From Acanthococcus lagerstroemiae (lineage: Eukaryota; Arthropoda; Insecta; Hemiptera; Eriococcidae), in contig CM063107.1 of the NCBI GenBank assembly GCA_031841125.1, positions 63,933,814 to 63,997,813 of the forward strand: DNA of 64,000 bases, in the 5' to 3' direction. The notes beneath the pieces are model-generated. The model saw only the letters and a program-made list of their open reading frames with translations, searched no databases and was not told the DNA's origin. Positions 9,317 through 20,180 of this stretch are shown one piece after another. Position 1 is the first letter of the stretch; each line of letters starts with the position of its first letter. The translations under genes were made by a program, and so were the position numbers.

Positions 9317-11721
9317 ATGGGTAATTCTCAGAATTGGGGCATATTTCAGTTCATCAAACTTTTTAAGACTACATATTCAAAATTTCAATCGTTTTTTTAG
9401 TGGATGTATGGAGTATTATCTCCTCAACCTTTCCTGACATTGGCATACTTGCCCCCACCCCTAGACACACCACAAAATTCAAATAAACCCTCAGAATATT
9501 CCATCGAAATGGCTGTTTTGGCTCACATTTTCAAATTTCAAGTTTGTTGAAATGATATTATGAAATGTTTTCCTCGGGGAAAACTAGGTGGAAATTCACT
9601 AGTATGAGGGAGAATACATGTTGACAGCAAAAATAGCAACTCAGATCACGCAAGGGAGGTTCTGCATTTGAGGTTCCATCGTAGTGGCTATTTTTCAGTA
9701 GCGCTCTCTGGTTCACAGATTGAATCTCGAATGCTGTCAACTGGCTGCAACGCTGTGATGCTGCAGTAAGGATACCATGCGCATCTCAGATCTTGGATCT
9801 CAGTGTTACTATCTAGTTGTTCAATGAAAATATCTGATAATGCGCTTATTTACAATTTTTGAGGTATTTCGTAGTGGCTTTTATCACATCTTGCCGGAAT
9901 TTTGCTAAATCCTGTAAAAAATAAGGATTATATTGAAATTAGTAAGTATATTGACCCTGAAATATCAAAAACTGCTCATAAAAGTATACTTGAAGTCTTA
10001 AATCCAATTTATCTACTATTTTTCTTACATGGTGGATCATCTTTGGTTTTCTTTCGTAGTGGCAATGTTAATATTTCTAACCACTACCATATTTGTGCGA
10101 TCGGTTCAGTCAAAGCCACATTCACGTTTTTTATATTCATTCCCTCTTGCTAAAGATGAGGACCTTGGAGTTTGTAGGACTCAAATATTATATAAGATTC
10201 CTCCACCCGTACGTTTTCAACGAAAGATGAAGTTTACAATCCATTGTAAAGATTTAACATAGGTGACCGGCTCGGAAGAAAGGGGGCTTACGTCTAAAAA
10301 ATAGATTGTGGGGTTTTTGCAGATTCATATTCTCGATCCTAAGGAGCATCCACTCCCGTTTGCACAAACTCAAAATCCTATTTTGCACGGCTGTACAAGC
10401 GTTTGAAAATTGATAGTTGTAAAAAAACAAACAAAAATAGAAAACCAGGTAATTTATAAGAAAGAAGGTTAACGACTATGTGTGTGATTTTTCTCACAAA
10501 AGAGTGGTTCTCTGAAAAAAGACAATTTTCAGTCTCCGCTAATGAATCGGTTGCATAATTTCTATTTTAAAGGGGCAATTCAATATTATTATTTTTTTGA
10601 AAATGCTGATGATAATTTCAAAAATTTTTTAATAAAAAATTTAACACGGTTGTTCATACTATTTGTAACAAAATACTTTGTAGACATAACTGTCTATCTT
10701 CAATATTGAAGACGCAAAAAATTCACCAAAAATATTAATTTTTTAATTAGTACATGTCCCCTGCAATTTTGAGAATAGGCTATTCTTTTTGGGGGATTTT
10801 TTGTATTTCTGTAAATGAAGTAACATACTAAGGCGAATTTCCCCATTTAGAAATATTACAGAATTTTTAAATAAGAAACTATAATTGACAATCACTTTCT
10901 CTAAAAAAAATTTGATTTTTAGACGTAAGCTTCCTCTCTTCCGAGCCGGCACCCTATTCACTTACTTCTAATCAATTTTTGTGATATTAAGTTTTTTTCT
11001 CTAAGAAAATAAGTTGACGGATGTTCCTTTTTTCCTTTGTTTTTTTTTTTTCCTCGTTCATGTTTCATCTATTTTTAAGTCTTCTCTGAACTTTCTTAGA
11101 TTTTAAACATTTTTCTCTTTTAACCAAATATTTCCTTTATGTAGAAATCGTTACTTTTACCTGCTATAACTTTCGATGTTACAATTATTACTTCTGGTGC
11201 TCATTACACTTTTTTCATTGGGATTTTGGACTCTTCCTTAATTGTATTGGATTGAGTAGGTTACACTTCCCATAACTCTGAAATGAAATCCAGACAATTA
11301 TTGCCAGGTACATATTCATACATCCATATCCTAAGTGTACTTGTAACTCACTTACCTTGCCAATTGACTTTCTGATGACCATGTACATGATTTTCCACAC
11401 ATTATACAAGAAAATTTGTTTTCTGGATCATCATCATTCCACTACTGCACTGCCAAAGAAAAATATTCACACAACAGATGCCACTGCGATGGAAATTCTA
11501 TTGTTGTGGTTGCCACTACGATGGAAATTCTTTCGTAGTGTTTATAAACTTTTAGAAAGGCTCTGCCCCTGCCCCTTTTCGGAATTAATTGAGCCGTAGG
11601 CTAGAAATAGTATCAGTGTTATGTCTATTACCAATCTGCCCAAAAAAATTGCAAGAAAAATGCTTTCCAAAACTAATTTTTGTTGTGAGTGAAATATGAC
11701 CCAATTCTGAGAATTACCCAT
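9317..11721. mobile_element. 2.4-kb TIR element inserted in an RTE relic
   Basis: The left end ATGGGTAATTCTCAGAATTG and right end are inverted copies over about 30 bp with one internal mismatch (..TTGGGGCATATTTCA versus ..TTGGGTCATATTTCA). The element splits a retrotransposon ORF whose two halves join sensibly across it, which independently supports an insertion. I could not define a target duplication. No transposase is recognised; the longest frames (for example 9902-10153) lack known motifs. The word CGTAGTGGC or its complement occurs several times near both ends. Confidence 0.75.
10261..10955. mobile_element. Nested TIR element or internal inverted repeat
   Basis: The sequence near 10261-10302 (CCGGCTCGGAAGA followed by GCTTACGTCTAAAAA) recurs inverted at 10910-10955. 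About 40 bp are paired with a few mismatches and one small indel. Flanking bases (TTTAACAT on the left, ATTCACTT on the right) do not give a clear duplication. It is therefore either an old nested MITE of about 695 bp or an internal inverted repeat of the host element. The interior is AT-rich and non-coding. Confidence 0.6.
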
Positions 11722-12170
11722 TCGTCCTGACATATGGGTCTCAAGCCTCGGCCTGGCCTATCGAATTAATAAAAGAAAAAAACTTGAAACAACTCAATTC
11801 GCCATTGTGCGTAGAATCCTAGGGATAAAATATTGAAAAACAAAATAAGAAAAATAGACATGGTTAAGGGAAACAGGGTTAACGGATGTAAACTATACGG
11901 CTAAAAAGCTGAAGTTTCATACGCAGCGCTTATGTGCCGCAGGACTCAGAGAAGTGGAACGCGGTGGCAGTAAATTGGGTCCCCAGAGACCTAGAAAGGA
12001 GAGTGGGAAGACCAGCGTCTAAATGGATTGACTAGCTCACTAGAGCAGCCAGCCCGAACTGAGCCAGCGTAGCACAAGACAGGAAACACTGGTAAGGGGT
12101 GGCGGAGACACATGCCCCACGGTGGGTGGTATAGTCGGCAATTCGCCATAAAGGCATAATCTATGTATAA
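11722..12170 (+). pseudogene. RTE-like retrotransposon ORF fragment, 3' part of a split copy
   Basis: This resumes the ORF interrupted at 9317. A VLTYGSQAW motif is followed by a QL...RRILG-like stretch and then a G-R-P-x-x-K-W-x-D segment before stops. Such motifs are seen near the C terminus of RTE-like ORF2 proteins. Several frameshifts and in-frame stops are present. The 3' end is near 12135-12170; no clear simple-sequence tail is visible. Confidence 0.68.
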
Positions 12171-12289
12171 ATTTTCTATTCATCTACGACTATACAGTGA
12201 TAAAAATATCACTTTTCATGTTTAGAACCTATACCCTAAGAAAGGGTTGGACACGTCTAGTTTCTTGTGGGTGCCACTGACTGGGCGTA

Positions 12290-12760
12290 TATCTTCAGGC
12301 GCATTTTAAGAATAGTTTGATGGTGATGGTGATGATGATGATGATAAGGTTATCAGTCTTACAACCGGTTTGACGCAGCTCTACGTTTCTGCCTAATATC
12401 TTGGGCGAGTTCTTTCGTTTCGTAATAACACTTATACGTATTTGACGTCCTTGATTATCTGCTGAACATACTGGAATTTTTGCCGACCTACCCAATTCTT
12501 TCCTTCCACTCTTCCTTCTAGCAGCAATGATATTATTCCTGGGTGCTGCAAGTTATGCCGTATTAGTTTATTTCTCCTTCTCTTCAGATAATTCCAAATA
12601 TCCATTTTGCCTTCAATTCAGTACGTCCTCATTTCTTACCTTATCCGTCCATTTGATGCTAAGTATCCGTCTATAGCACCACATCTCAGGTTTTCCTATG
12701 GTCCGAGTTCCACATCCATACAAGGCTACGCTCCAAATATGATTTTTCAAGAATAACTGA
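12290..12760 (-). pseudogene. RTE-like ORF2 C-terminal fragment, minus strand
   Basis: Read on the minus strand this resembles the ORF2 C terminus of an RTE-like retrotransposon. It has a WSVALYGCGT motif, then PEMWCYRRIL, a DKVRNEDVL stretch, and a basic tail continuing to about 12295. A (GATGGT)/(GAT)n simple repeat lies at the 3' side (12320-12350). The upstream part of the same ORF lies beyond the element at 12769-15903. The related copy at 47750-48450 supplies the uninterrupted order. Frameshifts and stops mark it as inactive. Confidence 0.7.
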
Positions 12761-13266
12761 ACCGATACATGCAAAAACAGGCCACGTTACCGATTTTGTT
12801 TAAGTAAATTATTTTTTTGTATGGGCAACACTATCATACCAAAGCCGGCCCACAAGACAAAATATTGGCTTGATTCGTCAAACTATTAGCCCACATCTGA
12901 AATTTTCATCGCGGCAAAAACAGGTCGAGTCTAATTTTTTTCGTGTCAAACAAAGGTAAGTCCACCCGTGTTCCCATTAAACTTCCTGTTGGTGATTGTG
13001 CGTGGCTATATTTTCATAATCTTGCTTATGCCTGATTGTATAATTTCGTTTCATTATAGACGAAGATCTTTAGAAGTAAGTTCTGCCAAAAAGGCAAAAC
13101 AAAATCCAGAGAAACAAAATTGACTAACGCATGCAATTACCATACATTTTATTGTAAAACGTGTGTTTTCCTCTAAATGAAAATAATCTTGAAAATTTTT
13201 TCAAAAATATTCTAGTGACAGAATTTTTGTAAACTTGGCGCGACAAAACAGGTTAAGTCTGTTTTT

Positions 13267-13300
13267 AGGGTGTTTGCCCGCGCAGCGCTGCAAGCACCCT
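13267..13300. repeat. Hairpin with 11-bp arms
   Basis: AGGGTGTTTGC and GCAAGCACCCT are complementary apart from one G-T pair, with a 12-nt GC-rich loop. A second compact hairpin (AGGTCC-TCC-GGACCT, 15626-15640) follows a similar CACCCTATT word near 15622. The two could mark the ends of an insertion nested inside the 3.1-kb element, but I cannot prove it. Confidence 0.6.
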
Positions 13301-13618
13301 ATTACAATCGAATTATTATTTTTTTTCCTCCATTAAATACGACTGAGTTGTTTACAGCTCATAGTTCAGTTTTAGCTCAGTTGCGTTCTCCATCAACTGC
13401 TGCCATCTATCGATAAGTCGGTTTACTATTATGAATGTATCCTCTCCGTTACGCTTTCGATTATTCGATTTACAAATGCAACTTGTTTACGTTTTATTTT
13501 GTATTTTACTCATGACAGTATTGTGCGACTGGTACTTTTCTACAAAAGGAACTATTTCCTCAAAGAAAGTAAAGACATTAACTGGATTTAGAAAAAGTAA
13601 GTGAGGAGTTATCTGTCA

Positions 13619-13650
13619 AAAGGGTCCCTGTTGAGCAGGGGCCCTTTTTG
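13619..13650. repeat. Strong GC-rich hairpin (AAAAGGGTCCCTG arms)
   Basis: AAAAGGGTCCCTG pairs with CAGGGGCCCTTTT through 13 positions with one G-T pair and a short loop. The left arm also has an inverted relative at about 14362-14392 (TCAAAAGGTCCCTGTCAGC when reversed), so the element contains internally inverted segments. Confidence 0.65.
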
Positions 13651-15354
13651 CGGAGATGCTGATATTCGAATTCTCCGTGTCCTACTTTATTAGGAAACTC
13701 CCGTTCTATGTACCAACATATGATATTCAGCAAAATTGGCGCCAATAAATGATCACAAACACATTGTATTAACATCAATTCTATGCTGAAATGTGTACAA
13801 ACTCGTCATACAATCATTGAAAACAAGCATATATTACATTATATCATAGAGTGAAAAGCAAGTAACTCTATACACAATAATACACCTCAGAAATTACATA
13901 TTTTTGTTGCATTATGAGCAGGGAGAGACATCTCCGCAATTACATTAGCTTCAATCACAAGAATTGACAATACTTAACTTATCATACAGCGAGTTAGGAA
14001 TTGTATTATTGTTTCATAAGTTGTATTAATGTTTGGAAACAAGCAAAGTAGAAGAGTAAATGCATGAAATTCACCATTATTAACATGGGAAAACAGAATA
14101 CGGAATAATCACGACACGTCCCACCACACTAATTTTTCCATCGCTCTAAAAAGGGCCCCTGTCATTGTCCTTCTTTCTTAATTCATCCGCGTTTGTTTCT
14201 GAAGAAACTAAACAATTAATCAGTCATTTCTATTAATGGAATCACAGTGAACACTTTTTTTAATAACATATGTTTCAGTGATGTAAATCAGTCTGAAAGC
14301 AGTAATTTCAGCTTGAAAACTTTGAAGTGGTTTTTCTCTTTTTCTCAAAATCAACATTGCTGACAGGGACCTTTTGACAGATAACTCTTCAAGTGTATTG
14401 TTTGTTTGTATGAAATGGGTTCTCAGTTGAATTAGCATACAATATGCGCATATTTCACCTGTTTTTAGGGGTATTTTTGACAGCCCTAGTTATGAATATT
14501 TTCCCTCTTGGTTAGGAATACAACTTGGAAAGATGATAATAAAAGATTCTTATTCTGGGGTATATTTTGGTACTCTGTCTGAATATTAGCTTCAAAGCCT
14601 CAACATTTCACATTTGGTTTTGTTTTATCAATACCAGTTTAGGTAGTTGGAATTAAAAATAAAGCTAGCAAAAAGCTCATTTTATTGACTTTGAACTTAT
14701 TAGCCGTCAATGAATGCAGTAAAACTCCCGTAAGCCATAAAAATAAGCAGATAACAACCTTCAACCTGGAACATGGCAAACGCCCTCTTACTACCTTACT
14801 ATCTGCAAGGTAGCTTATTGAAATGAAAGATTATCTTTCTCGCATTTGAACAGTTCACGGATATTTCACTCGTTGTGTGACTAGGAGTGGAGCTAATGTC
14901 TTTGTGTCTTATAAACATTGTAATGAGGAGTGCGAACACATGAATGTGCGTTTTCTGAAGCGAGAACATAACTTTATTTGAATCGAAGTAAAATTCCTCG
15001 TTTATTTGAATCAAAACAAAATTCCTGTCCCTCTTTGAATTGTTATCAGCAGTTATTAGTTCATATTCATTGAAACTTGTGAGTTTTAAAATTCTTTGGA
15101 TTTATATCCTTTGAATTTATTTGTCTTGTAAATGTAGAGTGTGTGATTTCTGCTTGCCGCTTAGAACGAGTTAAAAAATTGAAATGTATTTTTGTATGTT
15201 CAGTGTTCTTCAAAGTCTACTGAGTGATTGCAGTCTGCAGTTTCACAGTTTGAAGCCTTGAACTTCCATGATGTGCGTGTAGCATCTCGGGTTTTTGCTG
15301 TGCTATCGCATTTCAAAGTGTCGAAGTGTTTCAATTTATATTTTATAATAAATA

Positions 15355-15588
15355 TGACGCGTTGCGTAAAAAGGGCCATTGTGGTGATTTAAAATTTTGA
15401 GTTTGCGAGTCCAGTACCACCAATTTCCAAGATCTACAGACTAAAGAATACCGCATTACAGAGCCCGGAGATCTAATAAGTGTGGAAGCAACCTCGAATT
15501 CTTTAGACCTTGCCAATTAGTAGTACTGTACTTGCAAACTTAAAATTTGAAGATCACCACAAGGGCCCGTTTCACGCATCGCATCACA
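15355..15588. repeat. Imperfect palindrome of about 234 bp
   Basis: The sequence from about 15355 to 15465 is mirrored as its reverse complement between about 15480 and 15588. Matching blocks include GTGGTGAT next to AAATTTT, AGTTTGC(G/A)AGT, CAGTAC and CTAAAGAAT. The arms are roughly 110 bp with a short centre. It sits near the right end of the 3.1-kb TIR element and may be a foldback subterminal region. Confidence 0.7.
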
Positions 15589-15903
15589 AATAATGAAATA
15601 ATGAATAAGAATTTGCGAACACCCTATTGCCAGGTCCTCCGGACCTCGCTTGTTCTTTTTGTAATATGTTGCTAGCGCTAAAACAGATACACGAAAATCA
15701 AGACCGGCAACATTTTCCTAAGGATAGGTTTTTTTATATTAATTGAACGTAAAATTTTAGGATTGATTAATAATCGGTTTGGCCCTAATAAAAATTTTAA
15801 TCAATAATATTATATTTGGACCTAGTCATGCAAATTTTCAGTGTTACCACTTTGCCGTAAAACGTTTTCTTTCAAAAATGTAACTTAACCTATTTTTGCA
15901 TGC

Positions 15904-15995
15904 ACCAATTCAATTTTTTGATTTCCAGATTTATTTTTGATTTGAAAAAATTGATTTTTTTGATAAAATACTAATGTGACTAACATTTTTTTTTT
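15904..15995 (-). pseudogene. Upstream piece of the split minus-strand RTE ORF
   Basis: On the minus strand this encodes a KSKINLEIKK segment that, in the related copy at 47950-48020 (KSKINVEIKK), lies just before the FLKTYVWSV motif. Here that next motif is found only at 12760 and below, across the 3.1-kb insertion. The fragment is short but the order match is specific. Confidence 0.66.
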
Positions 15996-16014
15996 CCTTC
16001 AAACTGTGGTAGAA

Positions 16015-16490
16015 AAACATAGGAAAATCGAATAAAACCAGTCCCAGATCTCTAAAGTCATTTATGAGGGAGATAGAACCGTTTAAAGTGAGTAGGTACA
16101 AAAAAGTTGAAAATTTTTGAGTTGATTGATGAACCGTTCGTTTGATTGGCTACAAAACTCACAAAATACTTATAAAAATTAATATAATTTTATTTGAAAT
16201 CGGGGTGAAAATGTCGTAGAATCGAATAAAACTGGTTCCAGGCCTCTAAAGTTATGTTTGAGGTAGAGCCATTTAAAGTACGTGAGGTACAGAAAAGTTG
16301 AAAAATTTAGAATTGATAAATGAGCAGTTCATTTGATGTACTACAAAACTCACAAAATACTTATAAAAATAGATACATTTTTCTAAAGAATTGAATAAAA
16401 CCTGTCAGAGAGGTCTCTAGAGTCATTTTTGAATAAGATATAGCCATTTCAAGTGAGTGAGGTTCAAAAAAGTTGCAAAATGTGGGCTCC
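16015..16490. repeat. Three-copy tandem repeat, units of about 170-195 bp
   Basis: The words TCGAATAAAAC (16028, 16222) and TTGAATAAAAC (16391) mark three units. Shared blocks include CTCTAAAGTCAT, TAGANCCNTTTAAAGT, AGGTACANAAAAGTTGAAA and CTACAAAACTCACAAAATAC. Units are clearly divergent and of unequal length. No coding meaning is apparent. Confidence 0.85.
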
Positions 16491-17670
16491 CATGCAAACA
16501 ATTTTTGACCCGAAAATGGGTACATTTTTGAGCTACCCCCTGCGATGATTTATTGGCCCGATCAGCGGTGGTCAAACGGACACCGGTTTAAATTCTTTGA
16601 AGCCTTTCAAAACCCATTTAGGTTTGCGTAACTTTTCCACATCATAGCCAGCATTACTATCATTAGCGCAAATAGCCGACTTTGAGTGGGGGGATGCTAA
16701 GGGGTTTAACAAGTATCAAAATAATCCTAAAATTCTTTCGCTTATATAATTTTTCAATTTTTTGGAGGCTTTTAGTGGATTGGAAAGATAACCACCCAAG
16801 CCCCCCTCCCACTTATGATGAACTGCGATTCAAATTTGTTTTTGTAATTCCATATACAGAAATTTTGATTCAAACAAGGACAAAGATCAGCAGTGCGGAA
16901 ACACTAAGGGTGTAAAGCACCGAGTACATAGAAGACAGACAAACGAATCTGGTGTCGTAAACTCGATTTCGTTTCAAATGATGGAATTTAAAAGTTGGCG
17001 CACATCCGCACCGAACACTCGCGATGTACAGGATGGTGGAAGGAGCGCCCTATCTAACAAATCGCACATGATTACAGAAGCGCACCAACGCTGGTCCATG
17101 TGTTATTATTATGTCATTAGACAGATACAGCTATATATGTAAGCTTATATTTCAAGCTGTCTTGTATTTGCAGTAGGCACCTTTACCTTCTAATATTCGT
17201 GTCTGCGCTACCTTCATTTTGTATCACGTCTTTCGTCTTTCGCCAGCCGAGTGGAGAGTGAAACCGTGGAAGTCTCGTCGAATTGCATGTACAATCTGTA
17301 TCCTGCTACCAAGCCACGTAAAGTTCGGATCACGAGTTTTATACTTGAAAAACGTAGAACTTGGCATTTGCTCTGGTGATTGGCTCGGTATCGAATTGAG
17401 AATTTTGAAATCCAAAAATTTGGCGAGGGGAATGATTGAACACGTCGAGTGCCACGTCACCCACTGTAGGTGACACTCTATAAACTGGTACATTTCCGAT
17501 ATATCGCGAAGGAAATGTAAAACGAAGAAATTTATGATGATAAAAGTTGTTCTTTACCAACAGAGTGCGTCTCCGCATTATAACATCGTCACCCACCGGA
17601 GGGTGACAACCGAATTTTCTATCACGGGCATAATATAATGCCTCAACTTTCGAATCCAAAAAAGATGTTT
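16491..17670. other. No supported gene; two small palindromes
   Basis: Overlapping open frames on both strands between 17219 and 17659 show no recognisable domain. Two compact imperfect palindromes, GTCACCCACTGTAGGTGAC (about 17457) and GTCACCCACCGGAGGGTGAC (about 17590), lie roughly 130 bp apart and share their arms, which may be the ends of a small element. Confidence 0.45.
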
Positions 17671-17679
17671 TAATTATTG

Positions 17680-18900
17680 GTATGTGTTTTCCGCTGTGTT
17701 CGGGAATTAGAAATATTCGTCATCCTTTGTTTCTTGTTCTCAGACTTCGTCTGATGAAAACACAAGTAACCTCGCTACTCGAAGAGGGTCGGCAACACCT
17801 TCAAATTGCAAAGCTGCTCACTACAATCGCGCAGTACTATCACACTATCAACAACAGGCAGGTACTCTGCAATCAATTCCAGCCAATTCAGGTGGCATCT
17901 TTTTATTCTTCATACTCTAAAGACAAAAAGAAGGAATTTTATTTCGATTCAAATAAAGTTCACAATTTGAGTAGGCATAACCAAGATTACCACAGATACT
18001 ATCGGCCACTGATGCGATGCCCGAAAGGGTAGTTTCCGGTGCTGGGGGTGCGGTGTCACAGGGGCTACTTTGGCATGCGTGCATCGCCATACGTCCCATT
18101 ACACCATCAACACTTGTTAACTGACATCCAGTTTTGAGAACATTGGAAGTATATTTGTTGGTCATAACCATGTACTTCAGCATTAACATAGAATAATCAA
18201 AATACAGAAAAACAATCTATCGCAACTTATACATCCTCAGAATATGTTCGCTATATTCAACCGCAGATTACCAAATTTGATTTCGATTCGCTTGTTGCTT
18301 GATAAATTTGTAGTTTTTGTTGTAGTATTTCTCCTCGATGCTTCTTGTAATATACACATATAGGATTCTGCTTCTGACGTTTTGATCTGGATTTACAAAC
18401 TCTCTGTGCATCATACACGTAGTAAGGCTTTATTCTGTACTTGTTCACTAGCTAATTGTTCATTTACCTCATCACATATTCCCATCATTGCCACAAATGG
18501 TAACGCTGTTGTTTCGTCTTCAGGTGAAGACAACCACAACGCCAAGCTTCATCGCTCAAAGCCTGAAACAGAATACCAAAATTATCAGGAATACTTTTAC
18601 CATATTTATGAGACATAATTCACATCGCATTATTCCTTAGAAAATTTACTGATAAGGGTACCACAGAAAGTTTTATGTAGGTACTTTGTTCGATTCAAAG
18701 AAATTCTACACTAATTAAACTGAGAACCCATTTCATACATCAACAGACAACACACTTACCTGCTCTAAACCCAGTTAATTTCTTCACTTTCCTTGAGGAA
18801 ATACTTCCTTCCATAGGAAGGTACGAAACGCACAATACTCCTGTCGTCGTAAGTAAAATTCAGCATAAAAATAAAACGTAAAAAATTTCAACTCCTTGGC
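17680..18900 (-). mobile_element. Inverted, rearranged partial copy of the 12.8-15.9 kb element
   Basis: Three blocks pair in inverted orientation with the element at 12769-15903 or its fragment at 6940-7120. They are 17765-17910 with 6950-7115; 17930-17960 with 14968-14998; and 18755-18895 with about 13460-13600. The last block contains the candidate exon with a GTAAGT/GTAAGTG splice donor in both copies. A further minus-strand segment (about 18257-18448) is open for 63 codons. An R1-like 3' tail sits inside at 18005-18112. No transposase domain can be named. Confidence 0.6.
18005..18112 (+). mobile_element. R1-like LINE, 3' end only
   Basis: This is a solo copy of the conserved terminal block found also at 31737, 55870 and 58688 on the plus strand and at 37916 and 40450 on the minus strand. 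The order is a CTGATGCGAT word, CCGAAAGGGTAG, GGGGGTGCGGTGTC, CACTTTGGCATG (here CTACTTTGG) and TCGCCATACG. In the 55-kb copy it follows an R1-like ORF C terminus, so I read it as a severely 5'-truncated retrotransposon. Confidence 0.72.
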
Positions 18901-18939
18901 CATGCTAGGCTCTATACATTGAGAACGACGTTCGCACAG

Positions 18940-19650
18940 AAATGAAGATTAAACCAAAATAATAACCAATGAAAAACATGTAGATCATATTCAAATGGGC
19001 AACCTAGTAATACACAAAGCATACGAATACATCTAGGACAAATCATCTCTTTCGAGGGGAAGCATTGAAGGAAATAAGCGCAAGTATATCCAATTCTTGG
19101 AAATACATACTCAAAAGCAATATGAAATTAAACACAAAAATGAAAGTCCTAAACACGTGTATGATACCAATATTGGGACACGGATATCAGGGATGGTCAC
19201 TGTCCAAGAAACAACTTTTTAGGCTAAAAACAACTCAACATTCAATGATGAGAAATGTGTTGAAAATCAATTAAAGGTAAAATTAGTATTAAAAAAATTG
19301 TAAGTAAGGTCAAAATCCGAGATATTGAGTACCAGATCAAAAACTCAAGTTCAAATATGCAGGCCATATATTAGCCAGGGCAGGCCGGGAGAGATGGTGC
19401 TTGTTGACCACCCAGTGGATACCTAGAAGTAATAAAAGAAACAGAGGAAGACCTAATGCAAGATGGATGTAGTTCCTCACTGGGCTGGCAACGCCCAAAA
19501 GAAAAAATACTGGAAAAACGTGTCAGAGGCTTATGCCCTCAAACAGGCAGACTAGACCATGGCTCATCTACATCCAAAGCTCTAAATGCTTGGGGAAATT
19601 GTATTGTACACTTATAGTCAAAGCTGTAAATAAAACAGAAAAATCTCTCC
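18940..19650 (+). pseudogene. RTE-like retrotransposon 3' fragment
   Basis: A frameshifted ORF shows a YLGQ-like motif, EI.A.ISNSWK, then KVLNTCMIPILGHGYQGWSL and QLFRLKTTQHSMMR. This order is characteristic of the ORF2 C-terminal half of RTE-like elements (compare LTYGCQTW and KLKTTQ). The downstream frame reads a WKYAGH-like and a degraded GRP..RW motif to about 19560. The end at about 19630-19645 has AATAAAACAGAAAAA. It is the same broad family as the copies at 9076, 57940 and 63200. Confidence 0.72.
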
Positions 19651-20172
19651 AATCTTTCATTTAAAATGTAGAAATCTTATTGTAAATTGATTATCAATTT
19701 TAACAATATTATTCGATTCCTCAGTTATTATAATTTTTTTTTGAGTTTTTTTTTTTTAAATTTAATGTTTTGTAATACTGTATTTGTATTGCTCACGAAC
19801 CTCAAGCTCCCAGCGTATAGTAAACGAGAAATGTTATTGGTGCTGAAAAATCGATGAAACGATAGCACATACTGCACCTGATCACTTACCATTCAGTTCA
19901 TTTTGAAGAGTGATTTTCCGATTGACAGCCAATGTACCAGAGAGTGTTTCTATTCTTAATCTATCCTAGTCCTAAGCCAAAAATAATGTCATCAAAATCA
20001 AAATGCAAAAGGAAGCTCTACTTGAAAAATAAGAAAAGAAGAGGAGGAAAGCGATAATTTTTTACCTAAAGTGTTTATTCCCCCAATTCCCAAAGAACGA
20101 ATAAATGTACCATTAAAAAAAAAATCAACCTAGAGCGAGGAACGAGCGAAGCAAGTTCATAGCTTGTACGAT
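19651..20172. other. No supported gene
   Basis: AT-rich sequence with T-runs near 19735-19760 and an A-run near 20115. No paired repeats or frames of interest. The left duplication of the next element is 20173-20180. Confidence 0.4.
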
Positions 20173-20180
20173 GCGATAGT

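Larger units (their letters stand above)
12769..15903. mobile_element. 3.1-kb TIR element splitting the minus-strand RTE copy
   Basis: The left end ATGCAAAAACAGG and right end (reverse complement ATGCAAAAATAGG) begin a degenerate TIR of about 23 bp. Flanks ACCGATAC (12761-12768) and ACCAATTC (15904-15911) agree at six of eight positions. The disrupted RTE ORF continues on both sides. Related AAAACAGGTNNAGTC words recur inside near 12910 and 13240. A possible exon ends with a GTAAGT donor near 13595. TIRs starting (C)ATG with 8-bp duplications would fit P or hAT superfamilies, but no transposase domain is readable, so I leave the class open. Confidence 0.7.

Noticed and set aside
10252..10963. 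8-bp target duplication for the inner inverted-repeat element
   Set aside because: The two flanks (ATTTAACA and ATTCACTT or shifted versions) match at no more than half the positions.
18009..18035. Hammerhead ribozyme in the R1-like 3' tail (CTGATGCGAT...CGAAA)
   Set aside because: The core requires CUGANGA directly before stem II; here CUGAUGCGA breaks it, and no flanking stems were found.
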